In this document: in pieces, positions 48,693-60,178 of the stretch | Numbering within the stretch: the first letter of the stretch is position 1 | Layout: the number at the start of each line of letters is the position of its first letter | NCBI GenBank assembly: GCA_032718565.1 | Contig: JAVGVS010000283.1 | Coordinates: forward strand, 399,791-463,790 | DNA: 64,000 nucleotides | Direction of reading: 5' to 3' | DNA from: Distichodus sexfasciatus | Lineage: Eukaryota; Chordata; Actinopteri; Characiformes; Distichodontidae | Translations under genes and position numbers: made by a program | Notes under the pieces: model-generated | Database searches by the model: none | The model's input: the letters and a program-made list of their open reading frames with translations, nothing else | What the model was told of the DNA's origin: nothing

Positions 48693-51600
48693 TCAGGTCC
48701 GGGTGATTTTGTCTGGAGGCATGAAGCCGCTGTCACCCAGCGCTCTCAGGGCCACCCTGCCACTGGGTCGGATGGTCAGCCAGGTGATGCTGCCGTTGTT
48801 CAAGCCCAAACGCAGCCAGCCTTCTGGAGGGAACTGCAGAGCTCTGGAAGGGAACAACATTGTGACGTAATTTTACACAAACCGCTTTTTTCGCAGTTAA
48901 AAAAAATGCCCACAGTATAGTCAGAAACTCAGTCTCCCAGTCGCTTCACTTGTCCGCTGCCTGATGGGTTCAGTTAAGGGTCTTATTGAGGGACCCAACT
49001 GTGGATTTTAGGGATTTGAACCCCAACCCTATGGTCACCAACGCAGGGTTCCAGACCCTCAAACCACTTATTCATTTCCTTTTCTTGGAATGTCAGGTTT
49101 TGGAAGCTGTGATGCCAAAACAATCCCTTTCTGATCGGCAACAACACAGGATGTGGGACACATTAATACACAAACACTGAGTCGGCCAAAAAACAGAAAG
49201 GCCAAATGAATTTGACCATTACAGTTGCAACCGGTGGTACTGATTTCTCGAATTTTGCAAAAATTCGAAAAAACCGTCACCCAACGGCAGTGCAACTGAA
49301 CGGTTCGACTGGGTCAAGACTTGGTTAACAGAGACTGACGGACGCAAGCAAAACACACACCTGCACACAAAATAGCGGATGACGTTAGCGTGACAAACGA
49401 TGATCTCGTAGCTGTCCTCCTTCTGCGAAGGGTCGGCACGGTGGATGTAGCGGCGGAAGGCGGCCTCGATGCGAGCACCATCCTCATGGTACTGCTGGAA
49501 GTGGGGCAGAGAGGGTCATGCCAGGCGACACACTACCACGTGACAAAGCAACATCACTGCTAAACTGCTGGTTTGTCCATCTGTTGGCATGTCCAGTTTG
49601 TGCTAGTTCTCCACTAGTTGTAGTTTTGGACCACAGGAACCTTCTCGTCTATAGATTTCTAGGGTGGTCAACCACCTCAACCTAAGCAATGAGCCTCAAC
49701 AAGTTTGTCATCGACCACTGTTCAACATTGCTAGTTTTTAAGAATGCAAACCCCAAAACTAGCATTAATTGTCAAACAGTTCTGCTGATTATAGTTAACT
49801 TGCCTGTTAAACTAATGAGGTGTTGAATTAATGTTAACATGTGCTTTGTGGTGCCAACATGCCAACCTTAATGGTGGCAACCAAGGTTGCATTTTCAATA
49901 GCGACCAAAACTGTAGAAGGTTGAACGCTGGGAGGAAGATAAATATCAGTAACATAAATAAATGACAGTTCCTGTCATCCAAAACTGACTAGGTGTAGCA
50001 AGAAACTGACTGATATTGCAGACTGGAAGTGTCTGTGAGCATGTACAGTTTCTATAGAAACAAGATGGACTTGTGTATGCCAGCTTGATTGCCAAGTCGA
50101 AGCTTGAGGTTTGAGTTCATACAGCTTTCCTTCTTTTTTACCTAACGGTACCCGACAAAGTCCTGCATGAACACGAGTGCAGCTTAAGTCTTACATGAAT
50201 GAACAAATGAACGATACACAAGAGTCTAAAGTAACACTCCATGTCACTGAAGTTCCCAATTCATACACATAAATTAGATTTACGTCACCAACAACCTGTG
50301 TATCAATTGTTCATTTGTTCTTCAAATTGAAACCCAAATAACACTATTTTGTTTATCAGTAATCGTTATAAGCACTGACCACAGCCTCCGGCTTCCAGTG
50401 GGTGACATTTGGGACTGGCTCTATAGGCGCTCCTTCTCGCAGCAGGTCACAGCTGACCAGATCCACTCCTGCAACACAAACACACAGAGAAATTGTTAAA
50501 ACATTTCCTACTTAGGCATGTCTGCGGAGAAACAAATCTATGTTAAATCTGTTGTGTCATAAAAACAAAAAAAGCACTTAGCGGGAACTAACATTAGCAA
50601 GCTGATGTACCTGTTAGTTATAGCAAATAAAGGTTGGAAGTTTGTTTGCTGTAGACGACTATTGTTTAAACAATGGTATGACTAAAAAAAAAATTCTAAC
50701 ATCACAAATTCTCTGTTTTCCATATTCCCTGGCAAAAAGATAAATCAGAAAGTAACTCATTATTCATTTTTCCATTTTGTATTTAGTTTTGAATTTGAGT
50801 GATACACAAATTCCGGTGCCGACTTCTTACCCGGTAAGTGTTTACTGATTATGTTTGCAGTCTCTTTGGCCCGGGACATGCTGGAGTGGATCAGCACGTC
50901 ATACTTGAGGCCCAGATGTGCCAGTCGCTGCCCCACCAGCTCAGCCTGCTCGCGACCTGCAGAGAGAAAAAAGCGTGGTCGGGATAGAGGGACGACAATA
51001 TGACCACTCAAGAAAGTGGAGATATCGCAACACAACCCTGTTACCATACCTAGTGGAGTGAGGATTTTCTCTCGGTCTCCATTCCCGTTCAGGACATACT
51101 GCGAGTGTCGAATCAGAAAAATGTGGCGTGTCGCTCTGGGCTTGTTGCTGCTGCTGTTGTTGTTATTGTCCAAGTCGCCATCGGCATCATTTTTTTTCTT
51201 GTTGGGGTTGAGCATGGAGGCGGGTTCTCGCCTGGTGAGAGAAAAACGAAAAAGAAACTTGGGTTTCGTGATCCTGTCTGATTTGGTAACAACCAATGTG
51301 CAACACTTTCTTGTGAGCATGTGACCCTTGTAAATGTGTTACTCTCTTGTGCCATGTTGCTTTCTCATGAGCATATAACACTCTCATCAACACCTGTTAC
51401 TTTCTTATGAGCGTACATTCCTTTCCTCAAATGTGTTACAAATGTGTTACTTTCTTGTCAATACATCAGTGTTGGGCAAGTTACTTCCAAAATGTACATT
51501 ATAGATGACTTGTTAGTGTTATTTCAAAGTAATTGGTTACATTACAGCATTGCTGTATCTGAACTGTTATGCGTTACACGTCTCCCGCATTACTTTTCAG

Positions 51601-52379
51601 TTACTTTCACCAAAATAACGGGCAAATTACGGGTTACATTTTTGTTGTAATGTGCATTACTGAAATATGTAACTAGTGTATTATTACTGAAAATGTACTA
51701 GTGATGTGTTACAGCGAAAAGGTAATACACAACTGTAAATGGGTTACTTTTGTAACACGTTACTCATAATACTACAAAGTATGTTACGTTCTTGTCAACG
51801 TGCATTACTTTCTGGTGCGCATGCTACACTTCATGTGCAAACTTCTTCTTCTTCTTCTTCTTCTTAGTAGCAGTAGTAGTAGTAATCACTTGATGTGGCT
51901 AAACCTCATCGCCTTCCCCTTGTAGAATGAACTGAAGTAAACTACATTTTAACATTTTACAACGCCAAGTCCTAATTCCGCAGTTATTTTGGTGAAAGTA
52001 ACCCAAAAGTAACGCAGGAGTCGTGTAACACATTGCAATTCAGAGACTGTAATGTTGTAACGTAACCAATTAGTTCGTAATAACTGTAAATAGTTATCTA
52101 TAATCTATGGGATCTGTGCGGGAAAAGGGAGTTTTTAGACAATAAATAATGAAAAATAATGAAAGCCAGTCTCACGCACTTATCCCAGTTGGAGTCCCAG
52201 CCGTGTCCGCTGGACTGAACGCTGCCGTTGCCGCTCCAAACCGGACTGGCTGCGTGTAGAAGCGGCACCGCGCCTTTTCTCTCTCCCGCAAAGTCGTGCG
52301 TAACAGCGGCCGCGGCGGCGCAAAACACCACCGCCGAGCCGCCGCCGCAAACGAGCCGCACCACGCGCCGGGAAAACAT
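48693..52379 (-). CDS. PGAM5: Mitochondrial serine/threonine-protein phosphatase PGAM5
   Basis: Six exons in transcript order: 52379-52180, 51231-51050, 50956-50831, 50468-50380, 49494-49361, 48843-48693; 293 aa (human 289). Exon 1 encodes an N-terminal membrane segment (SAVVFCAAAAAV, the PARL-cleaved region in mammals) and the multimerisation motif WDSNWD (61-66). The phosphoglycerate-mutase-fold catalytic core begins at RATRHIFLIRHSQ; His109 of RHSQ is the predicted phospho-acceptor (human His105). HSSMSRAKET, LREGAPIEP, EIIVCHANVIRYFVC (second catalytic His) and NNGSITWL are conserved. The family dephosphorylates Ser/Thr on ASK1, FUNDC1 and other mitochondrial targets. The stretch between WDSNWD and the core is a Lys/Asp/Asn/Ser linker from a trinucleotide expansion and lacks a recognisable KEAP1-binding NxESGE motif. 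It is head-to-head with POLI. Confidence 0.97.
51290..51470. repeat. imperfect repeats of 'tgttactttcttgt' type, PGAM5 intron 1
   Basis: Short units near 51303, 51341, 51387 and 51437 share 'tgttac(t)ttctt(g/a)t'. They sit directly beside the MITE at 51498-52104, whose interior holds the same phrase, so they may be part of, or derived from, that element. Confidence 0.5.
51498..52104. mobile_element. long-TIR MITE in PGAM5 intron 1
   Basis: Left arm 51498-51628 and right arm 51973-52104 are imperfect reverse complements about 130 bp long. They share blocks such as 'taattggttac', 'gcgttac', 'ttactttcaccaaaataac' and 'attatagat'. The interior holds a CTT microsatellite (51845-51866), an AGT stretch and no transposase. 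The 'TTACATTACA' style is typical of a dispersed teleost non-autonomous DNA transposon. Exact ends and target duplication are not clear. Confidence 0.75.
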
Positions 52380-53457
52380 TCGCACCAGGAACAATTTTAA
52401 AAAATCAACAAAAGAAATCGTGTTTACGTAAATGTAAATGAAAACGCTGTTTTAAGGGTGAAACGTCATAAAATAAATATAAATGTGCAAAAAAAATCCT
52501 ACAAAATAACTGCGGCGAATTTGAACAGACTCCGACTTAACATTTAAACCGTAAAAACCGAAACCGGATTGCGGGGAATTAAAAATGGCGGACGAGTCGT
52601 CAAAGTAAAAGTTGTGTGCAAGGCTTGGCGCAGATATATATAGAGAGAGATATGTTTATCTTCTCAGTACACATTGCTCGCAACACAACATTACTAATGC
52701 TAAGAAAAAAATACTATTATCTTTTCGTTTTAGTCTTGATTTAAAAGAATTGCAAAAACTTCCGACGAATAACAAGTTTTCTTCCTCTTTTATCAGAATA
52801 AAAGTCCGTTATGACAAAAAAGACAGTAAAAACAGTTCTGTGAGATTTTACTCTTTGCTCCTTATCTGAACATTACGTAAAATAAAAAGTAACCACATAC
52901 ATCTGACACATGACGCGCTGTTCTCCCCTGTCCAAAAAATCCCTGGTGGCCAAATTAACAAGAATGAAACTATAATAAAACTTTTTATATATATATTTCC
53001 TTTAAAAAATTTTTATATTTGTTTCTTTATATTGTAAATGCACATTCAGTCCTGGTCTAAAAAGTAACAGTACAGTGTGTCACGGAAATAACTCGAAAGC
53101 ATTTCCCCTGTTGGAAAAAATAGGGACGAATTGACAAAGTAAAAGTCTTTCCCAGAACACAAAATGCTCCAAAACGCTGAAAAGGATTTCCACAACGGAT
53201 TCCTTCACAGTTAGGCCATAAAATGAATGTCTAACCCCAGAAATAATACATCTAAATTAGCCTTGAAATTATGTAGATAAATCGTTCGCTTGTAAACAAA
53301 TTGCTGGCGTGTCATACTGCTCCTAACCGGTAGGTGGCGACTTGTCAGCGCGATTTGCATGTGAGCGAGAGAGAAAAACTATAGCGTGTGTTTGTGTAAC
53401 CGTAGACATCAAAACATCAAAATTGTGATTTATTAAAGGTTTATATCATTCGTATAA
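52380..53457. promoter_or_regulatory. divergent PGAM5-POLI promoter interval
   Basis: Only 1078 bp separate the two start codons. A YY1-like core AAAATGGCGG lies at 52582-52591, about 200 bp before PGAM5. The PGAM5 side is GC-rich within exon 1 and the middle is AT-rich. Whether this is one bidirectional promoter or two separate ones cannot be told from sequence. Confidence 0.45.
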
Positions 53458-56400
53458 ATGGACTTAGAGGAGGACAGTGATCAGGAATGGGACATTGGGG
53501 CAGATCTCCTGAACACAGGTATAAATCGTTTTTTTCTCTGATTTTTGCAGATTTGTTTGAATCCTTGAACTTTTAACATTTACCCCTTAAAAACATGTAA
53601 CCCCAACACAAATACGTTCTAACTCCAGCATGTTTGTCATCAGTTGTTTATTGTATGCATTACTGCGTATAAGTGCTTTACAGAGTGCAGTAAAAATTAT
53701 TAAATATGTCTATTTTAAGTAAACTTTTTAAACATGTCTAAATATGTTGATTTTAAGATACTAAGATAAGAGGTCTCACAGATATCTCGGGCCAAGTTTT
53801 TCAACTTCTTTGGTGAATAAAACCAGAAGTGCTGCTCACTTCTAATTCAAAATCAAGTTGCTGTGAGAAGCACTTTACAATAGTCTAGGCCTGAGAAAAT
53901 AAAAGCATGAGTCAGCTTCTTAGCATCTTCCAAGTTAAGAACAGGAATTTAAGCAAGGCCCTTAACCATGAAGTTGCACAAGGTAGACCCTATCCCTGAA
54001 ATTAGGAAATGAAAAGTCATTCTGGATAGGAGCCTTAAATGTCAACATGCATGAACTTTCTTCAGAAATGAGCTGTATCTTTGGCTGAAAAAGTCCAGCG
54101 AGTTTTTTTGTTATGGTGTTTCAGGCGGCGCTGATAGAACCGAGGATGGCAATCACAGAGTGATCCTTCACTTCGACCTGGACTGCTTCTACGCTCAGGT
54201 GGAAATGATCCGCAATCCGGCCCTTCGCACAAAGCCTATAGGTGACAAAACCTATGCACAGACACCCTTACTTTGCAACTAACTTAGCCCCTAGAACAGG
54301 GTTGTCCACTTCCGGTCCTGGTGATGGAAATGCAAGCCCTCCAGGACTGGAACTGGACACTCCTGGACACCCCGTTTTCACATTTTATTTTAAGCACAGA
54401 CTGTCACCCTTGGTTTCTGACTATAGGAACCCAGTTGTGTATATGAGTGTATGGAACCCAGCAGCAGCTTTGTCAGCAACTGGTCAGCATCACTGCTCTG
54501 TTGAGCGGCTCAAGAAGACCAGAAATCTCCAGAGAAGAAGGTTTCTGTGTTCAAAAACTGACCACTGATGAAGGAAGGACTAGTAGAAGACAAAAATGTA
54601 AATTTTACAGTTTGCCGTTTCAGGAGTGCAGCAGAAGTACATCATCGTCACATGTAACTACGTGGCTAGAGAACATGGAGTGACCAAACTGATGACAGTG
54701 AAGGACGCGCTGGAGAAATGCCCTCAGCTGGTGCTGGTGAATGGCGAGGACCTCACCCACTACAGGGAAATCTCTTATAAAGTCACAGGTTTGAAAGACT
54801 AAACACACTGCCCACAGTTACAATTTGTAGAACGATTCACATTTTGTGACAATCCCTAGTGATGGAATAAATGGGTTGTGAGGTCGAGATGACAGATTTG
54901 CAAAAACACATTGGAAACTGGGCTTCTGTTTGACAATAGTGTGTAATGGAAATGACGACTCTAATTGGTGGTGGCCCCTTGTGCCCAAAATGTTGAATGA
55001 CAATTATTTGACCTGGGGTAGAAAAGGGTGAAAAAGAGGGTTGTAGTTGGGATATCAACAAGAACGTAGACCACAGTTAATGAAGGGGTTCCTAATAAAG
55101 AGCATGAAAGTTTATATATGCTTATTAACTAGGTAGACATTAGGGCTGGGTGATACAACCTCAAAATCAAGATTCATTAAACATGTCCTTTACCTTGGTT
55201 TACGACAGTTTGTTGGCAGCTACATTGAGAGTTTTAAAAGCTTTACTCACTTTCGCTAAAGTGGGACCTTGTGGGCTGTTAGCATGTCCTCGTTTGTGTC
55301 CAGAGCTGCTGATGTCATACTGCCCCCTGGTGGAACGTCTGGGTTTTGACGAGAACTTTGTGGACGCTACAGAATTGGTGGAGAGCAGGCTGAAGAACAA
55401 TGACGTGGCCGACCTTTCCTTTGTGGGTCATGTCTACAAGCATGATGGTAAACTTTTGCCCAAACACCTCAGACACGGTCTAAATGTTCTTAAAAACGAT
55501 GCAAGTTACAATACATATAATATCTGATTGATATTTTCATTTTGGATTGATTTGTTTCAAGTTCTCAGTTTCCCCCCTTCATGCAGCCTCGTTGGTTGGC
55601 ATAGAGGAGCACGCCAGGTTGGCGCTGGGCTCAGCAGTAGCGTTGGAGATGCGCCAGGCCCTGAAGGCCAAGCTGGGTTTGACCGGCTGTGCCGGAATCG
55701 CCAGCAACAAGCTGCTGGCCAAACTGGTTTCAGGGACATTTAAACCCAACCAGCAGACCACACTTCTGCCCCAAAACGCTGGGGAGCTGATAGACGGCTT
55801 GAACAAACCATGCAAACTGCCTGGTGAGAGCTTTGGTTTGCGTCCTAAAACTTGTGCAGTGAAGCTCTGAAGTGAGATTTTCTTCTGCAAATTCAGCATA
55901 TAAATGTCTGGCCCTATCCCAATTATGAAGAAGTGGCAGTTGGTTTAAGACTTTTACACAGTACTGTGCATCATTTTAATAAGTTATTACTTACTTTTGT
56001 GTTACTTTTGGTGCAGGCCTTATATATTTTTAGAAGGTTTCAAGATGATGAATCCAAATTTCTATTAGAGTGTACTCTTCCAAAGCAGTATGAGACATAT
56101 GCCAACTCTAGCATTTTTCTGTCATTTACCGTCCTCTAAATCTGCCATTCTTGTATTTCCCTAAAAGGAATCGGTTACAAGACAAGCAAGAAACTGTTAG
56201 CAATGGGCATCCACACTCTGAGGGACCTGCAGGCGTTCCCCTTTAGAGATTTAGCTCGTGAGTTTGGAGACGCCAATGCTAAGCGCATCCAGAACCTCGC
56301 CTGCGGAATTGACCCCTCGCCTGTGATCCCCACAGGACCTCCGCAGGTAACTTGCTTCAGGATTGCCATGTGTATCTTTCCGTTCTCTGTGATGATTAGT

Positions 56401-57756
56401 TGACAGTTGTGAAAAAAATGTTTCCACAGTCCCTGAGCAATGAGGACTCCTTTAAGCAAATCTCCACCGTGAAGGAAGTAGAAAGTAAAATCGGGGAGCT
56501 GCTGAAATGCTTGACTGAGAGGTGAGAATCCCTCAGACACACCGAACTGAAGTCTGGCTTTAATATTGCACTGCCAGACTGGATATAATTTGCTTCTGTT
56601 TGGGGTACGTGTGTTGCCAGAATGCATAAAGATGGCAGATTGCCTCAGACCCTGAGACTGACCCTCAGACGCTACAACACAACAGTGAACAAGTGGTTCA
56701 GCCGAGAGAGCAAACAGTGCCCCATCCCCAACCACACTGCCCAAAAGATTATAACTGGTACACACCCACAAACACACAAACATAACATCAAACTAAGCAT
56801 TCTCTGATAATCTGTTGGAGTCCTTATTTTTTGCAGGTTGCGCGGATGCGGTACCTCAGCTGCTTTCGTTGGCAATGAAACTGTTTCACAAAATGGTGGA
56901 CATCAGCACGGCTTTTCACCTGACACTGCTGAACGTGTGTTTCAGTAACCTGCAGGCAAAGAGCTCTGGCAAACACACCATCAGCTCACTCTTCACACAG
57001 AAAGCACCTGCTAGCACCCAGACTTCCAGAGAGGGACAGGTGAACCTGGGGAATTTCAGTAGTTGTTCTGCCTTGTCCACTTTACCTCAAGCCGAGCCCG
57101 TTTCTGGAACAAGCCGCAGACTGAGCATCAAAGAATTCTTCCAGCCCAAAACCCTCTCGTCGTTGTCATCGTCCTCATCCTTACATCAAAATGACTGCAA
57201 TAGACAACCAGTACCAAATGCTTCGAGTTTCCCCAGCCAACGATTTCAAGACGCTGTACGCAAAGATGGCATACCCAATATGCCGCCTGATGTTGACCCA
57301 GACGTGTTTCGCGTTCTCCCGGAACACATCCAGAAGGAGCTCCTGGCCAGTTTCACAAGCAGAAACACTGAATTATTTCAGAGTGAAAGCGGTCATGTGA
57401 TGGCGATGACGACAACGATGTCTACAGACGACTTCCATACCCAAGACGAAGAGCACTGTCAGGAAAACCAGAGTTCGAAGGATGACAGCTATATGGATGT
57501 TGTTACAGGTCATTGCACAGTTGTACAGAGCGACCAACATGACATCCCTCCTAATGTAGATCCCCTTGTGTTCTCTCAACTCCCGCCAGACGTTCGGAGA
57601 GAGCTGCTCGCTGAATGGAAGCAGAATAAACCCATGCTGAAAATTTCCTCCAAGCAAACAACCAAACAACTGGCTAAAAAGACAGGACGAGATGGAAAAC
57701 CGACGTCAAAGAACTCTCAGAACCACAACCTGCTCAAATATTTTAAACCCAACTGA
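53458..57756 (+). CDS. POLI: DNA polymerase iota
   Basis: Nine exons: 53458-53518, 54125-54241, 54624-54788, 55304-55447, 55587-55823, 56168-56346, 56430-56521, 56621-56757, 56837-57756; 683 aa. Y-family translesion polymerase. Catalytic carboxylates are in HFDLDCFYAQVE (Asp38) and LGFDENFVD (Asp130, Glu131). LGLTGCAGIASNKLLAKLVSG is split by no intron, and PGIGYKTSKKL is the helix-hairpin-helix thumb. The little-finger domain includes LPQTLRLTLRRYN and QCPIPNH. The large last exon encodes the regulatory tail: a PIP-like RLSIKEFF (472-479), ubiquitin-binding motif UBM1 near 524-550 (PPDVDPDVFRVLPEHIQ), UBM2 near 614-638 (PPNVDPLVFSQLPPDV), and a C-terminal extension ending NLLKYFKPN. The enzyme inserts nucleotides opposite lesions, with low fidelity opposite template T. 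It is shorter than human POLI (740 aa), mostly between the UBMs. Confidence 0.97.
54298..54364. repeat. 67-bp foldback repeat in POLI intron 2
   Basis: The left arm 54298-54321 ('agggttgtccacttccggtc...') and right arm 54341-54364 are near-perfect reverse complements. This is the compact end-to-end form of a common teleost hAT-like short repeat. No coding content. Confidence 0.6.
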
Positions 57757-58300
57757 GGACAAACTTGAGGTTTCATGAGGTTACAGGTTCTATAGAAAAG
57801 ACAAGGAACAAATGATGTTGCTTTTATGTTTTAAACATCAGAACTAAGTCCAGTTATGGGGGCTTACATGATGTTAGTATTTCAATAGCAAAGGACCAAA
57901 AATGACAAACTTTAATAAGAAGTTTAATAGCAAAAACATTTGTAAAATACAGAATTATTAAGGCACCATGTGTGTTCTGTGTTATACTTTATGAAAAACA
58001 AATGTGCCACTTTAGTCAAAAATTGAAGTTTTATGTGTGAAATTGAGAACGTCTGCCAACAGAATAAATAAATATTCTCTATATTTCGTCGATTTGATTC
58101 TTTGACACATTCTCTGACGTCGTAAAATAGACAAATGTATGAGTTATAAGTCGCAAATTGTTGAGAGAGAGAGAAAAAACGGGATTTTCTATGATTTATG
58201 ACTTTTTAATGTCAGCGAATATCAGTATTTTTCCCTATTTCCCTTTTATCTCGGAATTTCTAACGTCTTATCTCGGAATATTACCTCTCCATCCGCTCAC
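57757..58300 (+). other. POLI: POLI 3' UTR and intergenic DNA
   Basis: An overlapping AATAAATAAA lies at 58063-58072 about 310 bp past the stop and is the likely polyadenylation signal. Nothing else recognised here. Confidence 0.6.
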
Positions 58301-58301
58301 A

Positions 58302-58367
58302 TTATTATTATTATTATTATTTATTAGTTATTATTATTATATTATTATTATTATTATTATTATTTCT
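58302..58367. repeat. ATT trinucleotide microsatellite
   Basis: Interrupted (ATT)n tract lying directly upstream of the CpG-rich region ahead of WDR31. Confidence 0.9.
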
Positions 58368-58399
58368 ACAATGGCTGTAATACGCCGGCGTACAACGCA

Positions 58400-58700
58400 A
58401 TTTTTTCGTGAACATGTATCTTTTGCCTCACCGTCTCCTTTAAATCTCCGTCCCGCCTCCAACTCCTGTCAATCATGTGACTCCGACTCGCCTGGTAACG
58501 GGGAAAGCGTCGCTAAGGAAACCGGCGAACGGCGATCGGAGCGAATTGAACGTGAAGCGCGTGGCAATGTCCGGTAAACGGTCGCCTCGCGGATGCTTTT
58601 ACGGCTGATCCGTTTCGGCACGCATGAGGAAACCCGCTGGTATCTAGTTGTTGCTGTTGTTATTATTGCTGTTAAGCTGGTGCTGGATTAACTCACGCGT
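58400..58700 (+). promoter_or_regulatory. WDR31: likely WDR31 promoter / untranslated first exon with RFX-type X-box
   Basis: CpG-rich island after the ATT microsatellite. It contains GTCGCTAAGGAAAC at 58509-58522, which fits the X-box consensus RYYNYY-N(1-3)-RRNRAC bound by RFX factors of ciliary genes. A donor 'ccg|gtaaac' with the intron starting at 58574 could end a non-coding first exon. The next exon would start at about 60125 (aaagtag|gtgtctcg). Confidence 0.45.
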
Positions 58701-58800
58701 CCACCGGAACCATTGCGTGTGCCGATACTATAAGAACGTGATGTTAAATATCAGTGCAGAAAAACAAAAAAGCGACGGAATCTCCCGTTATCGAACTTTT

Positions 58801-59042
58801 GTCGCTTTTATCGCGTTTGTATTTTCTGATTTTGTCGGTTTCCGGTACCGATTTTTGTCGCTCTATTGCGTTAGTTTTGTCTGACTTTGTCCGCTCCCGA
58901 TACCAATTTTTGCTTCTTTATTGCGTTTTAAGACTTCGTCCCGGTACTGGGCCGAAAACCGACCCCGGTCCCGAAATCTGTTGCTTTATTGTGTTGTTTT
59001 CTGACTTTGTCCTCGGTTCGGTTGTTCGGTTCCGGTACCGAC
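58801..59042. repeat. minisatellite, four units of 54-69 bp
   Basis: Units begin near 58801, 58857, 58911 and 58980 with 'gtcgctttattgcgtt'-like sequence. Each runs through 'ctgactttgtc' to a 'ggttccggtaccga'-like end. They lie in the presumed WDR31 first intron and are CpG-rich. Confidence 0.75.
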
Positions 59043-60120
59043 TTGTAGGTTGCATGTAGCGAGAGTTCGGTTCTCTAATGCGATGAAGCGCTAATGCAGC
59101 TAATAGGATTCAGCTTCTTCCCTACTAATACGAGTTATATGGAACGCAGTTGGTGCAAAAACGTGAGACAGCCATTTCCCTCCTCTGTACACGGTCAAAA
59201 AATCCTGTGTTAAAAACATAAAAACATAAAAACAACCAATTAAAACGTTTAAACTGGATTAATAAAAACCCAGTATAGAGGGGAAGAATGACCTGTTGAG
59301 ACATTTTTGTCTCACCATAAATCACATATTACTTTTTGTCTCAGTGTTCCAAAAAAATGTATGCAGGGCAATTTATATTGTAAGATTTTAGCAAGGATCA
59401 CGTCATCATGTCAAGACTATAAAATTACGTCTTACGTGACTGGAAACGTGTAGTTGCTTGCTTATGCGCCAACCAAGCTTTACGTGGAAAATATATGCAA
59501 ATAGAAATATCGGCACTGGCTTGACGCATGATTGCTCACACAAGAAAAAATGGCTCCTAGGTGTCTTTGTTTTTGCCGAGTTGCACATAGATGTTTTTGT
59601 GTTACATTAACACGTTATTTGTAGGGAGAATGCACTGCTGAGTGTTTTGGTTCACCATTTTTGCACCAACGGCTTTCCATAAAACAAACGCGGATCGTTG
59701 TCGATAACAGACGTCGTAGTCGCTGCGATGACGTCACCGGGATCTCGCTGACTTAATTGCGTCATTGAAGGTTGCTTCAATGAAATCTCTTCTATTAACC
59801 CTTTACCATTCTCACTACTGGCCCGATACTTGCTTTTGGCTGATAATGATACTCAATTGATTTTTTAACAATGCATTTTACTATTTAATCAAATTCTAAT
59901 CCGTTTCAGTATGAGATAAATATCACGATATAAACAAAAACAGGATTTTTAAAAAACCAAATTACTTGAGTTGCTTCAATAGGACAGAACCATTCTAGAA
60001 TAATCTGCATAGAAAGTGAAACGGAGTTCTGTTAGACCGACTTCTCTTGTGGATTCGTGAGTTTTCTTTTTGTGTCAAGCATTGTTGTAATTTAATTTAT
60101 CTTTCTTTTTCCTCTCAAAA
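59043..60120. other. non-coding DNA, presumed WDR31 intron
   Basis: No coding exon or RNA gene recognised. AT-rich with scattered short palindromes. Confidence 0.5.
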
Positions 60121-60135
60121 GTAGGTGTCTCGAAC

Positions 60136-60153
60136 ATGAGCGAGGGCTTATGA
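60136..60153 (+). promoter_or_regulatory. WDR31: 5-codon upstream ORF in WDR31 leader
   Basis: ATG AGC GAG GGC TTA TGA ends 25 bases before the WDR31 start codon. The main ATG is still reachable by reinitiation or leaky scanning. Confidence 0.4.
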
Positions 60154-60178
60154 GTTTGTTCGGTGGTCAAGCGCAGAC

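Noticed and set aside
58158..58577. 139-codon open frame before WDR31
   Set aside because: It crosses an ATT microsatellite and a CpG-rich promoter-like region. The part from 58371 might be a uORF, but nothing supports a protein.
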